Positions 46,111-55,007 of a DNA stretch of 64,000 nucleotides are shown one piece after another. The notes beneath the pieces were generated by a model. That model did no database searches, was not told where the DNA came from, and saw nothing but the letters and a program-made list of their open reading frames with translations. The translations under genes were made by a program, and so were the position numbers. This DNA is from PALSA-612 sp963704335 (GTDB lineage: Bacteria; Actinomycetota; Thermoleophilia; Gaiellales; Gaiellaceae): NCBI GenBank assembly GCA_963704335.1, contig OY969889.1, forward strand, positions 2,232,001 to 2,296,000. The letters are read 5' to 3'. Every line of letters starts with the position of its first letter. The first letter of the stretch is position 1.

Positions 46111-46863
46111 TCAGTCGGCCAGCCAGCGCGGCGGCCGCTTGTCGAGGAACGCCCGCAACCCGTCTTGGCCTTCGTCGCTCGTCCGGCGCTGCGCGGCGAT
46201 CTGGGCGGTTGCCTCGCCGAGCGGCTGCTCGCGGACGAGTTGCTTCGCCGCTCGCACGGCCTCCGGTCCTCCCTGCAGCAGTGCCTCGACCACCGCGGCG
46301 ACGGCGCCGTCGAGGTCGTCGGCGACCTCGTGCACCAGGCCGATGCGGAGCGCCGTCTCCGCGTCGAAGCGCTCGCCGGTGAGGAAGTAGCGCCGCATAG
46401 CGCCCGGCCCGATGCGCGGAAGGACGAAGGGCGAGATGACGGCCGGAATGATCCCCAGCCGCACCTCCGAGTAGCCGAAGACCGCATCGGGGGCTGCCAC
46501 TGCTATGTCGCAGCAAGCAATGAGGCCCGAGCCGCCGCCCAGCGCATAGCCTTGAACCCGGGCCACGACCGGCGCCGGGCACGACTCGATGGCCTCCAGC
46601 ATGCGATGGAGCCGCATCGCATCCTCGACGTTCTCGTCGAACGAGAGGTCGATCGACGCACGCTGCCACTCGACGTCGGCGCCCGCGCAGAAGCTCCGGC
46701 CTTCCCCGGCGAGCACCACGCAGCGGGCGTCGCCGACGTCGGCGAACGTGTCGGCGAGAGCGGCAATCAGCGCTGCGTCGAAGGCGTTGTGGCGGTCCGG
46801 GCGGGCCAGCGTTACGCGCAGGACGTTCCCGTCCCGGCGAACGTCCAGGCCGGCTTCAGTCAC
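46111..46863 (-). CDS. Enoyl-CoA hydratase/isomerase, methylglutaconyl-CoA-hydratase-like
   Basis: 250 residues, GTG start. Crotonase fold: RPDRHNAFDAALIAALAD, the oxyanion-hole strand FCAGADVEWQ, and VQGYALGGGSGLIACCDIAVA. The segment FGYSEVRLGIIPAVISPFVLPRIG is closer to methylglutaconyl-CoA hydratase (LiuC) than to fatty-acid enoyl-CoA hydratase, which has PGAGGTQ here. With the carboxylase subunits this suggests leucine or isovalerate breakdown. It overlaps the small downstream-strand gene at 46856 by 8 bases. Confidence 0.9.
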   Translation of the reverse strand: MTEAGLDVRRDGNVLRVTLARPDRHNAFDAALIAALADTFADVGDARCVVLAGEGRSFCAGADVEWQRASIDLSFDENVEDAMRLHRMLEAIESCPAPVVARVQGYALGGGSGLIACCDIAVAAPDAVFGYSEVRLGIIPAVISPFVLPRIGPGAMRRYFLTGERFDAETALRIGLVHEVADDLDGAVAAVVEALLQGGPEAVRAAKQLVREQPLGEATAQIAAQRRTSDEGQDGLRAFLDKRPPRWLAD

Positions 46864-47008
46864 CTGGAGTCGGCCGGGGAAGCTTGGCGAGCACCGCCTT
46901 GATCTCGCGGAGGACGTCGGCCTCGTCGTGGCCGAAGTCGTCGAGATACGCGTGGAGGGCGGAGTGGACGAGCTTGAGCTCGTCGTCGGTCAGTTCGATC
47001 GTGTGCAT
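46856..47008 (-). CDS. Small conserved-type protein
   Basis: 50 residues, ATG at 47008. Sequence starts MHTIELTDDELKLVHSALHAYLDDFGHDEADVL, an amphipathic helical protein with no known domain. It resembles small actinobacterial proteins of unknown role. Overlap with the hydratase gene start suggests translational coupling. Confidence 0.65.
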   Translation of the reverse strand: MHTIELTDDELKLVHSALHAYLDDFGHDEADVLREIKAVLAKLPRPTPGD

Positions 47009-47042
47009 GGGCGGGACGCTAACGGACCCGCTGCGCTCGAAA

Positions 47043-47076
47043 GAGGGACGGCCGCCTGCGGCGGCGGCCGTCCCTC
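47043..47076 (-). terminator. Terminator of the first collagen-like secreted protein gene
   Basis: GAGGGACGGCCGCC pairs perfectly with GGCGGCCGTCCCTC (14 bp) around a TGCGGC loop, just past the stop of the gene ending at 47086. On the minus strand it is followed by TTTCG. Confidence 0.8.
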
Positions 47077-47085
47077 GACTGGCAA

Positions 47086-47820
47086 CTACGACAGCTTCGT
47101 GCGGTGGATGACGAGCGCCCAGTCGTCGAGCCGCAAGGTCGCTCCGGCGGTAGCCCGGAACTGGACCTGGACGGGATGGTTGCCCGCCGCCAGGGTCTCG
47201 CTCGACCGCGCGATCGCGTGGGACTCCCACGACGATGTGCCTTCGTCGGCGTCGTCCGTGCTGTCGAACGCGAAATCGGTGCCCACCGCCGGGGTGAGCT
47301 CGTTGCCGCCGACGGTGATGCGGACGCCACAGAAGTCGTCGGTGCCGCCCACACACGTGGATTCGGCCGAGAACACCGCGTAGATCTTCGCGGTCTCACC
47401 GACGGGAACGACAATCGTCTCAGCCGCTCCGGCGACGTTGACGAACGACGTCGAGGTCGTCGCCACCGCCGTTGTGCCCGACTGCGAGGTCACCTGCGCG
47501 ACGTAGCCAGGAGCTGCGACGCCGGCCGCGCCTTGCGGCCCTTGGGCACCCTGCTGGCCCTGCGGGCCCTGTAGCCCTCGCAGGCCACGTGGCCCGCGCC
47601 GGAGCTGCCCCCGCTTGAAGTCGACGGCGAGCAGGTTGCGGTTCTTGATCTCCGAGGTGCCCACGCTGCCGGACTTCAGCTGCAGCGCACCGATGGTGTT
47701 CGGCGCCAGCTGATTGACGGCAGCGATGCTCGTTCCGCCGAGGGCGACGAGCAGGGCGAGGGACGCTACGACCATCGCCGGTGATGGGCGGTGTTTACGG
47801 AGGAATCTCACAGCGAACAC
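47086..47820 (-). CDS. Secreted collagen-like protein A
   Basis: About 244 residues. I choose GTG 47820 because it aligns with the start of the neighbouring paralogue (both MxA-R-L-like, after AGAAGG). Shared N-terminus: HRPSPAMVVASLALLVALGGTS signal helix, then NQLAPNTIGALQLKSGSVGTSEIKN. A Gly-X-Y stretch follows (GPRGLRGLQGPQGQQGAQGPQG), then a C-terminal beta domain with C-x-G-G...F-C-G. Secreted or membrane-anchored; function unknown. First of three tandem relatives. Confidence 0.8.
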   Translation of the reverse strand: MFAVRFLRKHRPSPAMVVASLALLVALGGTSIAAVNQLAPNTIGALQLKSGSVGTSEIKNRNLLAVDFKRGQLRRGPRGLRGLQGPQGQQGAQGPQGAAGVAAPGYVAQVTSQSGTTAVATTSTSFVNVAGAAETIVVPVGETAKIYAVFSAESTCVGGTDDFCGVRITVGGNELTPAVGTDFAFDSTDDADEGTSSWESHAIARSSETLAAGNHPVQVQFRATAGATLRLDDWALVIHRTKLS

Positions 47821-47831
47821 ACCTTCTGTTG

Positions 47832-48590
47832 TCAGCCCGAGTTCACGAGGCTGCCGACCCTGATGGCGGTGATCTTGATGGCACCGGCCGATGCGTCGTT
47901 GGTCGCCTCGCACCTGAAGTTGGCGGTTCCCGCCGCGGTGAACTGGTGCACCACCTGCAGCGGCAGAGAAGCGAGAGAATCGAAGGGCACCGTTACCGCG
48001 GACCGGTCGATGTCAGCACCCGCTTCGAGCGTGCACGTGACGACGGCCCCGAAGAACGACGAGCTCGGTGTCCCGACCGTTGCCTTGGCCCAGAGGGCGT
48101 AGGCGCCCGCTTCCGGTATGGACAGGCTCGCGAGCGTGGTCAGTGCTTCGGGAACGGCAACTGGGCCGTTGACGAACCGCGCATACGCGTTGCTTGGCCC
48201 TACCGGCCCTGTTGGCCCTGTCGCGCCCGCTGCGCCCGGCGGACCGGAGGTCTTGGCAGCCGCCGATAGGTCGGCCGGCTGGATCGTGCCGTTTGCGATC
48301 TTCGCATTCGTGACCGCGTTGCCTGCGATCTTCGCCGCGACGACCGCGTTGCTCGCAATCTTTGCCGCGACGACCGCGTTGCTGGCGATCTTCGAAGCGT
48401 TGACGGCGCTGTTCTTGATCTTCGGCGTCGTGACGGCGTTGCTCTTGAGTTGCGATGTGCCGACGCTGTTGGCCGCCAACTGATTGACGGCGGCGACGCT
48501 CGTCCCGCCGAGCGCGACGAGCAGGGAGATCGAGGCTACGACCATCGCCGGCGACGGCCGGTGATTATGGAGAAGTCTCAAGGCGTACAC
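47832..48590 (-). CDS. Secreted collagen-like protein B with NAV-KI repeats
   Basis: 252 residues, GTG start after AGAAAGG. The same signal helix (PSPAMVVASISLLVALGGTS) is followed by five or six copies of a ten-residue unit N-A-V-x-x-x-K-I-x-x (for example SNAVVAAKIA). A short Gly-X-Y piece (GPPGAAGATGPTGPVGP) and a beta-rich C-terminal domain (about residues 135-252) follow. The repeats probably build a beta-roll or trimeric stalk (inference). Two neighbouring identical units at the DNA level suggest recent duplication. Confidence 0.82.
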   Translation of the reverse strand: MYALRLLHNHRPSPAMVVASISLLVALGGTSVAAVNQLAANSVGTSQLKSNAVTTPKIKNSAVNASKIASNAVVAAKIASNAVVAAKIAGNAVTNAKIANGTIQPADLSAAAKTSGPPGAAGATGPTGPVGPSNAYARFVNGPVAVPEALTTLASLSIPEAGAYALWAKATVGTPSSSFFGAVVTCTLEAGADIDRSAVTVPFDSLASLPLQVVHQFTAAGTANFRCEATNDASAGAIKITAIRVGSLVNSG

Positions 48591-48607
48591 ACCTTTCTGT
48601 TTGGGAC

Positions 48608-48633
48608 GGGTGGGGAGCTACTGCTCCCCACCC
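48608..48633 (-). terminator. Terminator of the third collagen-like gene
   Basis: GGGTGGGGAGC pairs with GCTCCCCACCC (11 bp) around a TACT loop, right after the stop of the gene ending at 48647. Confidence 0.8.
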
Positions 48634-48646
48634 AGGGCTGGCTCCG

Positions 48647-49306
48647 TTAGCAGAAGACGGCGAGGAAGAACGCGCGGTCGGTGGGAGTTCCAAGGGCGGT
48701 CGTGGTGACCACCCGTACACCGGCAGCGACGTTCGGCAGCTGGGCTGCCCCACTTTCGAACGATTCAAAGGTCTGGGTTGTCGGTCCGCCAGGTGACGAC
48801 AGGTAGATGCAGCCCGTCACGTCCTGGTTGAAGATCACCTGGTACGAACCGGTCCCGTTCCTTTGTGCAGAAACGGCGCTCTTGTTGCGCACCAGGTTGC
48901 CGACCGTGTCAACCGACGCCCAGCCCGTTGCTGCCGCGGCGCCTGCTGGGCCGGACGGGCCCTGCGGGCCCGGCGCGCCTGCCGGGCCAGAAGTCTTGGC
49001 AGCCGCCGAGAGGTCGGCCGGCTGGATCGTGCCGTTTGCGATCTTTGCATTCGTGACCGCGTTGCCAGCGATCTTGGCCGACGTGACGGCGTTGCTCGCG
49101 AGCTTCGACGCGTTGACGTTGCTGTTCTTGATCTTCGGCGTCGTGACGGCGTTGCTCTTGAGCTGCGACGTGCCGACGCTGTTCGCCGCCAACTGGTTCA
49201 CGGCGGCGACGCTCGTGCCACCTAGTGCGACGAGTAGTGCGACGGAGGCGACGACCATTGCCGGGGAGGGGCGATGGTCACGGAGGAATCTCCGGAAGTA
49301 GCCCAC
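48647..49306 (-). CDS. Secreted collagen-like protein C with NAV-KI repeats
   Basis: 219 residues, GTG start. Signal helix PSPAMVVASVALLVALGGTS, then repeats of SNAVTTPKIKNSNVNASKLA type (four units), Gly-X-Y segment (GPAGAPGPQGPSGPAG), and a compact C-terminal domain with two late cysteines (TGCIYL and LAVFC). Closely related to protein B in the first 110 residues and unrelated after the collagen-like part. This suggests domain swapping at the repeats. Confidence 0.82.
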   Translation of the reverse strand: MGYFRRFLRDHRPSPAMVVASVALLVALGGTSVAAVNQLAANSVGTSQLKSNAVTTPKIKNSNVNASKLASNAVTSAKIAGNAVTNAKIANGTIQPADLSAAAKTSGPAGAPGPQGPSGPAGAAAATGWASVDTVGNLVRNKSAVSAQRNGTGSYQVIFNQDVTGCIYLSSPGGPTTQTFESFESGAAQLPNVAAGVRVVTTTALGTPTDRAFFLAVFC

Positions 49307-49397
49307 GGATGAATCACCCTCTCTATATGGGGGTCTGGGGAGAACCCAATGCTAGTACCCCATCCGGCGGACGCCCTACCGCGCACGACCGAATTCC

Positions 49398-50960
49398 TTA
49401 CATGCGGAAGACGCCGAAGGTCGTGTCGGGAATTGGCGCATTTACTGCCGCCGAGAGGCCCAGCGCGAGCACGTGCCGCGTGTCACGAGGGTCGATGATG
49501 CCGTCGTCCCAGAGGCGCGCTGTCGAGTAGTACGGGTTGCCCTCTGCCTCGTACGTGGTCCGGATCTCATCCGGATCGGCGTCTCCGACCATCGACAGCA
49601 CGAGCGCGGCCTGCTCACCGCCCATCACGGAGATACGGGCGTTCGGCCACATCCAGAGCTGTCGTGGACCGTACGCGCGGCCGCACATGCCGTAGTTGCC
49701 GGCGCCGAAGGAGCCGCCCGTGACGACGGTGAACTTCGGGACTTCCGCGCACGCGACGGCCATCACGAGCTTTGCGCCGTCGCGGGCAATGCCCGCTGTC
49801 TCGTACTCCTTGCCCACCATGAAGCCCGTGATGTTCTGCAGGAAGACGAGTGGGATGCGGCGCTTGCACGCGAGCTCGACGAAATGCGCCCCTTTGCGCG
49901 AAGACTCGGCGAAGAGCACGCCGGCGTTGGCGAGGATCGCCACCGGATAGCCCTCGATGCGCGCGAAGCCGCAGACAAGCGTCTCGCCGTACGTGGCCTT
50001 GAACTCGTCGAAGCGGCTGCCGTCGACGATCCGTGCGATGAGCTCGCGTGGGTCGACCTGCTCGCGGAAGGTTTCGGGCACGAGGCCGTAGATCTCGGCC
50101 GGGTCCAGCGCAGGCGGCTCGGCGACAGCGATCTCCCACGGCGGCTCGGGTGGACGCCCGCCCAGGTTCCGCACGATCTGGCGGCAGAGAGCGAGCGCGT
50201 GCTCGTCCGAAACTGCATAGTGGTCTGCGACGCCCGATTGTCGCGTGTGGACGTCCGCGCCGCCCAGCTCCTCCGCTGTGACCTCTTCGCCCGTCGCGGC
50301 CTTCACGAGGGGCGGTCCGCCGATGAAGATCGTGCCCGTGCCCTTGACGATGATCGTCTCGTCGCTCATCGCCGGGACGTATGCACCGCCGGCCGTGCAT
50401 GAGCCCATCACGGCGGCGATCTGGGGCACGCCTGCCGCCGAGAGGCGAGCCTGGTTGTAGAAGATCCGGCCGAAGTGGTCGCGGTCGGGGAAGACCTCGG
50501 CCTGAAGCGGCAGGAACGCGCCTCCCGAGTCGACGAGGTAGATGCACGGCAGCTGGTTCTGTTCGGCGATCTCCTGCGCGCGAAGGTGCTTCTTGACCGT
50601 CAGCGGGAAGTACGTGCCGCCCTTGACCGTCGCGTCGTTGGCGACGACCACGCACCGGCGTCCCTCGATGACGCCGACGCCGGTCACGATCCCGGCTCCG
50701 GGCGCCTGGCCCTCGTACAGGTCCCACGCGGCCAGCGCGGACAGCTCGAGGAACGCCGTGTCGGGGTCGCAGAGGCGATCGACTCGCTCGCGGGCGGTGA
50801 GCTTTCCCCGGGAGCGATGCCGCTCGAGCGCTTTCTCTCCGCCTCCCTGCGCGACAGCTGCAGTCCGCTCGCGCAGCTCGGCGACGAGCTCCTCCATGCG
50901 CTGCCGCCGTCGGGCGAAGACGTCCGAGTCGCGTTCCACGGCGCTGGCGAGCACGGCCAT
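49398..50960 (-). CDS. Acyl-CoA carboxylase beta subunit, methylcrotonoyl-CoA type
   Basis: 520 residues, ATG at 50960. Carboxyltransferase with DATVKGGTYFPLTVKKHLRAQEIA, LVDSGGAFLPLQAEVFPDRDHFGRIF, MGSCTAGGAYVPAMSDE and TGFMVGKEYETAGIARDGAKLVMAVA. These match methylcrotonoyl-CoA carboxylase beta (LiuB) more than propionyl- or acetyl-CoA types. It transfers carboxyl from biotin to the acyl-CoA. It is separated from its probable alpha partner (43378-44985) by six genes, three of them secreted-protein genes, an unusual split. Confidence 0.93.
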   Translation of the reverse strand: MAVLASAVERDSDVFARRRQRMEELVAELRERTAAVAQGGGEKALERHRSRGKLTARERVDRLCDPDTAFLELSALAAWDLYEGQAPGAGIVTGVGVIEGRRCVVVANDATVKGGTYFPLTVKKHLRAQEIAEQNQLPCIYLVDSGGAFLPLQAEVFPDRDHFGRIFYNQARLSAAGVPQIAAVMGSCTAGGAYVPAMSDETIIVKGTGTIFIGGPPLVKAATGEEVTAEELGGADVHTRQSGVADHYAVSDEHALALCRQIVRNLGGRPPEPPWEIAVAEPPALDPAEIYGLVPETFREQVDPRELIARIVDGSRFDEFKATYGETLVCGFARIEGYPVAILANAGVLFAESSRKGAHFVELACKRRIPLVFLQNITGFMVGKEYETAGIARDGAKLVMAVACAEVPKFTVVTGGSFGAGNYGMCGRAYGPRQLWMWPNARISVMGGEQAALVLSMVGDADPDEIRTTYEAEGNPYYSTARLWDDGIIDPRDTRHVLALGLSAAVNAPIPDTTFGVFRM

Positions 50961-50971
50961 CGGCACGCAGC

Positions 50972-52906
50972 CTAACTCGCCCGGTCGAGGGCCTCGCGAA
51001 TCGCGACGCCGCGCGGGGAGAGCTCGAGGGCAATGCGCAGCTCGCGCTCGGCCTGGGCGTCGCGGCCGGCGTCGAGCAGCGCCAGGCCGAGCAGGTAGTG
51101 CATCTCGGCGTTGCGCGGCCGCATCTCCACCGCCTTGCTGAGCGGCGTGATGTCTTGCGGCGATCCCACGAGCGCGGACTCCGCCACCAGCGGCGTGACG
51201 GACAGCGGATCGAGGCGGCGGGCCCAGCGAAGATCGTCCTGCGCAGCGGCCAACGTCGACGCGTCGTAGGCCTGTTGCACGAAGCGCGACGACAGCCACG
51301 GGGGAGCGAACGCGAGCACGGCTGCGAGCAGTGCCACGATGCCGGCAGGGATCGCAAACCGCCCCGGCAGCAACGACGCCCGGTCCTCCGAGAGCGCTAT
51401 CCCGGCGATGACGAATGCCGGCACGCCGACCGCAGGGATCGTCCACACCCAGTCGCCGCCTGTATGAACGGCGAAGTACGCAGCCGCGCCGAGCGCGCCC
51501 GAGGCGGCGAGCGAGCTCCTGGCCCGCAGGCCGATTGCCGCGAGCACCGTGAGACCGGCTCCGACGATGAGCAGGAATCCGGGAATCCCCAGTTCGCTGA
51601 GCGCGTCGAGGGTGAGCGAATGTGCCCGCTGGGGAGTCTCGAGGCTGTCGCCGTGGACGAGATACGCGTCCCCCCACCCGTACGCGCCGATGCCGGCCGC
51701 CGGATGCCGCTCGAACTCCTCCCACGCTACGCGCCAGAAGTCGTACCTGTTCGATCCGAGCGCACTGAAATGGCTCGTGACGGACGCGTCGCTGTCGATG
51801 TTCTTGAAGTCCTCCCAGCGATCTTGTGCCGCCCGAACCGGGTGATCGACGGAGACGAAGAACCCGACAACGCCGACCACAGCCGCGACGCACACGACCC
51901 CGAGCACGATCCTGCCGGCCCAGCTCCGCGCCTGGCGCGAGACGTGGAACCGCCGGTCAGCCAGTGCATAGCCCAGGCCGATGAGCGCGCCGATCCCGGT
52001 GAGCACAAGGGTGACGGTGCCCGCGTGCCGGACGGCATCGTCGAACGCCTGGCTTTCAATCCGAAACGGCTCGGTGACCGGCTCGGCCGCAAGCGCGGCC
52101 AGCACGGCGACGATCACGGTGGGGGGCAGCAGCCGCAGGCGCTCGCGGGACACGGCGAAGACGACGATCGCGGAGACGCCGAGGGCGATAGCGCCACCCT
52201 TGCTCTGCGTCGCCAACCAGAGGCAGAGCATCGCCGTCGCGCCGCCGAGGGCCAGCGCGCGCAGCACCGGGAAGAGCTCACGGCGGGCGGCAAGCGCGAT
52301 CGCAGGCCAGAACGCGATAAGCGCCATCGCCGCCTGGCCGTTCCAGTACGTCACGGGGAAGTCGAGCCGGCCGGCGAGGTAGAGGATTTCCGGGTCGCCA
52401 TCGTTGCGGAGGTAGAGCGCAGACCAGACTGCGAGTGCGCTGAGGCCGAGCACGACGACGACCGTGGCCGTCAGACGGTCGACGGCCGAACGGAGCGTCA
52501 CGAGTGGCGTCGCGATCGCGATCGCGTAGAACAGCGCGAGCAGTCCGTCGTCACGCGCCAGCGACGGCACGGGCGACCACGCAGCCGAGAGAGCCGTCAA
52601 GGCTGCGAAGCCGAGGAGTAGCCCCAGGGCAATGAGCGGCAGTCGTGCGGGCCGGACTGCGGAGCCGGAAAGGAGCACGGCGCCGAGAAGGAATGCGGCG
52701 AGAACCGCATACGCAAGCCAGTCGGCGCCGCGAATCGAGCCGCTCGCGTCCCACGCCAGCGCAGATGCTGCGACGACGAGTACCGCTGTCGGCACCGCTC
52801 GAAGAAGCGAAGTGAGCGGAATCTGTGGGTGCCTCAGCGCCTCCAGAGGCCGCTCACTGTAGAACCAATGGCGGAGACCATGGAAAATCGACCGAGCTTG
52901 TGACAT
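50972..52906 (-). CDS. O-antigen ligase-like membrane protein with C-terminal TPR
   Basis: 644 residues, ATG at 52906. Around twelve transmembrane helices. The Wzy_C/WaaL-type periplasmic region has YDFWRVAWEEFERHPAAGIGAYGW and HSLTLDALSELGIPGF, with the arginine and histidine typical of O-antigen ligases and polymerases. A C-terminal TPR-like tail (HYLLGLALLDAGRDAQAERELRIALELSP) follows. Expected role: polymerising or attaching a surface polysaccharide or glycoprotein glycan. The sugar-transferase gene at 53547 fits the same pathway. Confidence 0.87.
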   Translation of the reverse strand: MSQARSIFHGLRHWFYSERPLEALRHPQIPLTSLLRAVPTAVLVVAASALAWDASGSIRGADWLAYAVLAAFLLGAVLLSGSAVRPARLPLIALGLLLGFAALTALSAAWSPVPSLARDDGLLALFYAIAIATPLVTLRSAVDRLTATVVVVLGLSALAVWSALYLRNDGDPEILYLAGRLDFPVTYWNGQAAMALIAFWPAIALAARRELFPVLRALALGGATAMLCLWLATQSKGGAIALGVSAIVVFAVSRERLRLLPPTVIVAVLAALAAEPVTEPFRIESQAFDDAVRHAGTVTLVLTGIGALIGLGYALADRRFHVSRQARSWAGRIVLGVVCVAAVVGVVGFFVSVDHPVRAAQDRWEDFKNIDSDASVTSHFSALGSNRYDFWRVAWEEFERHPAAGIGAYGWGDAYLVHGDSLETPQRAHSLTLDALSELGIPGFLLIVGAGLTVLAAIGLRARSSLAASGALGAAAYFAVHTGGDWVWTIPAVGVPAFVIAGIALSEDRASLLPGRFAIPAGIVALLAAVLAFAPPWLSSRFVQQAYDASTLAAAQDDLRWARRLDPLSVTPLVAESALVGSPQDITPLSKAVEMRPRNAEMHYLLGLALLDAGRDAQAERELRIALELSPRGVAIREALDRAS

Positions 52907-52948
52907 CGCTCGTCCAGCAACGTTTACGAGGAAATTGCGAGTTGTCTC

Positions 52949-52991
52949 TTGACGATTGCCCTAGGAACCGTGACACTACGTGACAGGTTCC
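52949..52991 (+). promoter_or_regulatory. Promoter/operator candidate before the LPFTG protein gene
   Basis: TTGACG at 52949-52954 can serve as -35, with GACACT 17 bases on as a weak -10. An inverted repeat GGAACC...GGTTCC (52964-52991) encloses two direct copies of TGACA ten bases apart, which may be a regulator site. Confidence 0.3.
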
Positions 52992-53034
52992 GGAGCATCC
53001 GGGGCTCAGGGGCGAATGGAGGAGGAGCAGGAGC

Positions 53035-53514
53035 ATGGGTCGCACACGCATCGCAATTGCGGTCATTTTCCTCTCTGCGACTGCCGTAATTGCGGCTTCG
53101 GGGGCGCTAGCCGCCACACCACAGGAGATCTACCGCGATTACGCAGACAACGGGAGACTGGACGGCAAGTACTCGCCGGCCGATCTGAGCTTGGCGCTCA
53201 AGAGCGCGGCCGTACAGCAGTACAACAACCCCGGTACCGAGGGGCTGCCGCCGGCCGTCGAGGAAGAGATCGACAACCCCACTACTTCTGGGGGAACGTC
53301 AGGTGGGACGTCGGGGGGAACCTCGGGGGGAACGTCCGGTGGCACGACAGCGGGAGGCACCGCGGGCGGTTCAGCGTCGAGCGGTACCCCACCTGTCCAG
53401 GCCAGCGGCGGACTGCCGTTCACCGGGCTCGATCTTGGTCTGATCGCCGCAGGGGCGCTCGGACTCATCCTGCTTGGCACTGCGCTCCGGCGCGTCGCCA
53501 GACAGCGGGCATAG
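53035..53514 (+). CDS. LPxTG-type cell-wall-anchored surface protein
   Basis: 159 residues, ATG at 53035 after GGAGGAGGAG. Signal peptide (IAIAVIFLSATAVIAASGALA, cleaved near ATP), a short mature part starting ATPQEIYRDYADNGRLDG, a low-complexity stretch of five or more S-G-G-T units, then a sorting signal LPFTG, a hydrophobic helix and the charged tail RRVARQRA. LPFTG is a sortase-recognised motif, so the protein is probably linked to the wall. No sortase gene is in the window. Confidence 0.88.
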   Translation: MGRTRIAIAVIFLSATAVIAASGALAATPQEIYRDYADNGRLDGKYSPADLSLALKSAAVQQYNNPGTEGLPPAVEEEIDNPTTSGGTSGGTSGGTSGGTSGGTTAGGTAGGSASSGTPPVQASGGLPFTGLDLGLIAAGALGLILLGTALRRVARQRA

Positions 53515-53546
53515 GCCCACTAGGGAACTGCGGCTAACGAGGCACG

Positions 53547-55007
53547 GTGGAGACCGCGCTCGAGACGCTACGGCCAGAGTCGGTAATCGACGAGGCTGAG
53601 CTGACGCGAGCCCGACTGCGGCCGAGCGTCTCCTGGACGCTCGGCAGCCTCGGGGTCGATGTGGCGATGCTCCTGCTCGCGGCGATCGCCGTCGTGGTCG
53701 GGGGCAACGCCGCCGGCGTGGCTTCGCCGCCGGTCGCGGCAACGGCGATCTTCCTCGTGCTTTGCGTCGCGTTGTACTGGTCGCGTGGCCTGTATCGGCT
53801 CCGCTTCCGTCTTCACGCACTGGACGATCTCCGCGCGATCTTCGTCGCTACCACGATGGCGGCGATGATCGTGCTCACGGGCCGTGCTCTCCTCGGCTCC
53901 ACGGCCGACCTGGCGACGGAGACCGCTCGCCTGTGGGCGTTCGCCCTTGCCTACGTCTCGGCCGGGCGGCTGGCGTGGTACTGGTCGCACCAGCGCGCGC
54001 GCGTCGTCGGCGAGAGCGTCCGGCCGACGCTCATCGTGGGAGCCGGCCGTGTCGGCGCGCTCGTCGCGAAGCGCTTCCTCGACAATCCCAAGCTCGGCTT
54101 TCGTCCCGCTGCGTTCCTCGACAAGGAGCCGCTGGTGGATACGTTCTCCGAGCTGGGCGTGCCCGTCGTGGGCGCAAGCTGGGACCTCGACGATGCGATC
54201 GCTCGCTTCAAGATCCAGCAGGTCGTGATCACGTTCTCGACGGCGCCTGACGAAGTGCTGCTGCGGATCGTTCGTCGCTGCGAGGACCTCGGGATCCCCA
54301 CGGCGATCGTGCCCAGGCTCTTCGAGCGCATGCCCACGATGACGCAGATGGAGCATCTCGGCGGCCTGCCGCTAGTCGCTCCTCGTGCGGCGGAGCCTAC
54401 GGGCTGGCAGTTTCGCGCCAAGTACGCCTTCGATCGCGTGCTCTCCGCCTTCGCGATCATCCTCCTCTCGCCGATCCTCATCGCCGCGGCAGCGGCTGTG
54501 CTGCTGACGATGGGGCGCCCGGTGTTCTTCCGCCAACTGCGCATCGGCCGTGACGGCCACCCGTTCGAGATGTTGAAGTTCCGCTCGATGGCCGGCACCC
54601 ACGAGGCGGAGCCCATCGCGCCGGAAGGCGACCTCGGGCCCGGCGGCGTGGAGGGAGAGGACCGGCGAACATCCGTGGGCACCTTCCTCCGCAAGACATC
54701 GATCGACGAGCTGCCTCAGCTGTTCAACGTGCTCCGCGGGCAGATGAGCATCGTCGGGCCACGCCCAGAGCGGCCCGAGTTCGTGGAGGATTTCGAGCAG
54801 CGGATCTACCGCTACCAGGAGCGTCACCGGGTGAAGTCGGGCATTACGGGCTGGGCACAGGTGCACGGGCTCCGTGGCCGGACGTCTATCGCCGACCGCG
54901 CGGAGTGGGACAACTACTACATCGAGAACTTCTCGCTCTGGCTCGACCTGAAGATCGCGCTGATGACGGTGCGGACGATGTTCAGGTCGACGGCGTCCGT
55001 CGAGTAA
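53547..55007 (+). CDS. Polyprenyl-phosphate sugar-1-phosphate transferase (WcaJ/PglC type)
   Basis: 486 residues, GTG start. N-terminal membrane helices and a Rossmann-like domain (PTLIVGAGRVGALVAKRFLDNPKLGF) precede the catalytic bacterial sugar transferase domain: YAFDRVLSAFAIILLSPIL, FFRQLRIGRDGHPFEMLKFRSM, SIDELPQLFNVLRGQMSIVGPRPERPEF, and GITGWAQVHGLRGRTSIADR. It transfers a sugar phosphate to undecaprenyl phosphate to start a surface polysaccharide. The donor sugar is not readable. Confidence 0.93.
   Translation: METALETLRPESVIDEAELTRARLRPSVSWTLGSLGVDVAMLLLAAIAVVVGGNAAGVASPPVAATAIFLVLCVALYWSRGLYRLRFRLHALDDLRAIFVATTMAAMIVLTGRALLGSTADLATETARLWAFALAYVSAGRLAWYWSHQRARVVGESVRPTLIVGAGRVGALVAKRFLDNPKLGFRPAAFLDKEPLVDTFSELGVPVVGASWDLDDAIARFKIQQVVITFSTAPDEVLLRIVRRCEDLGIPTAIVPRLFERMPTMTQMEHLGGLPLVAPRAAEPTGWQFRAKYAFDRVLSAFAIILLSPILIAAAAAVLLTMGRPVFFRQLRIGRDGHPFEMLKFRSMAGTHEAEPIAPEGDLGPGGVEGEDRRTSVGTFLRKTSIDELPQLFNVLRGQMSIVGPRPERPEFVEDFEQRIYRYQERHRVKSGITGWAQVHGLRGRTSIADRAEWDNYYIENFSLWLDLKIALMTVRTMFRSTASVE

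Noticed and set aside
53290..53370. S-G-G-T coding repeat as a mobile or non-coding repeat
   Set aside because: It is an in-frame low-complexity linker inside a clear LPFTG-anchored protein.
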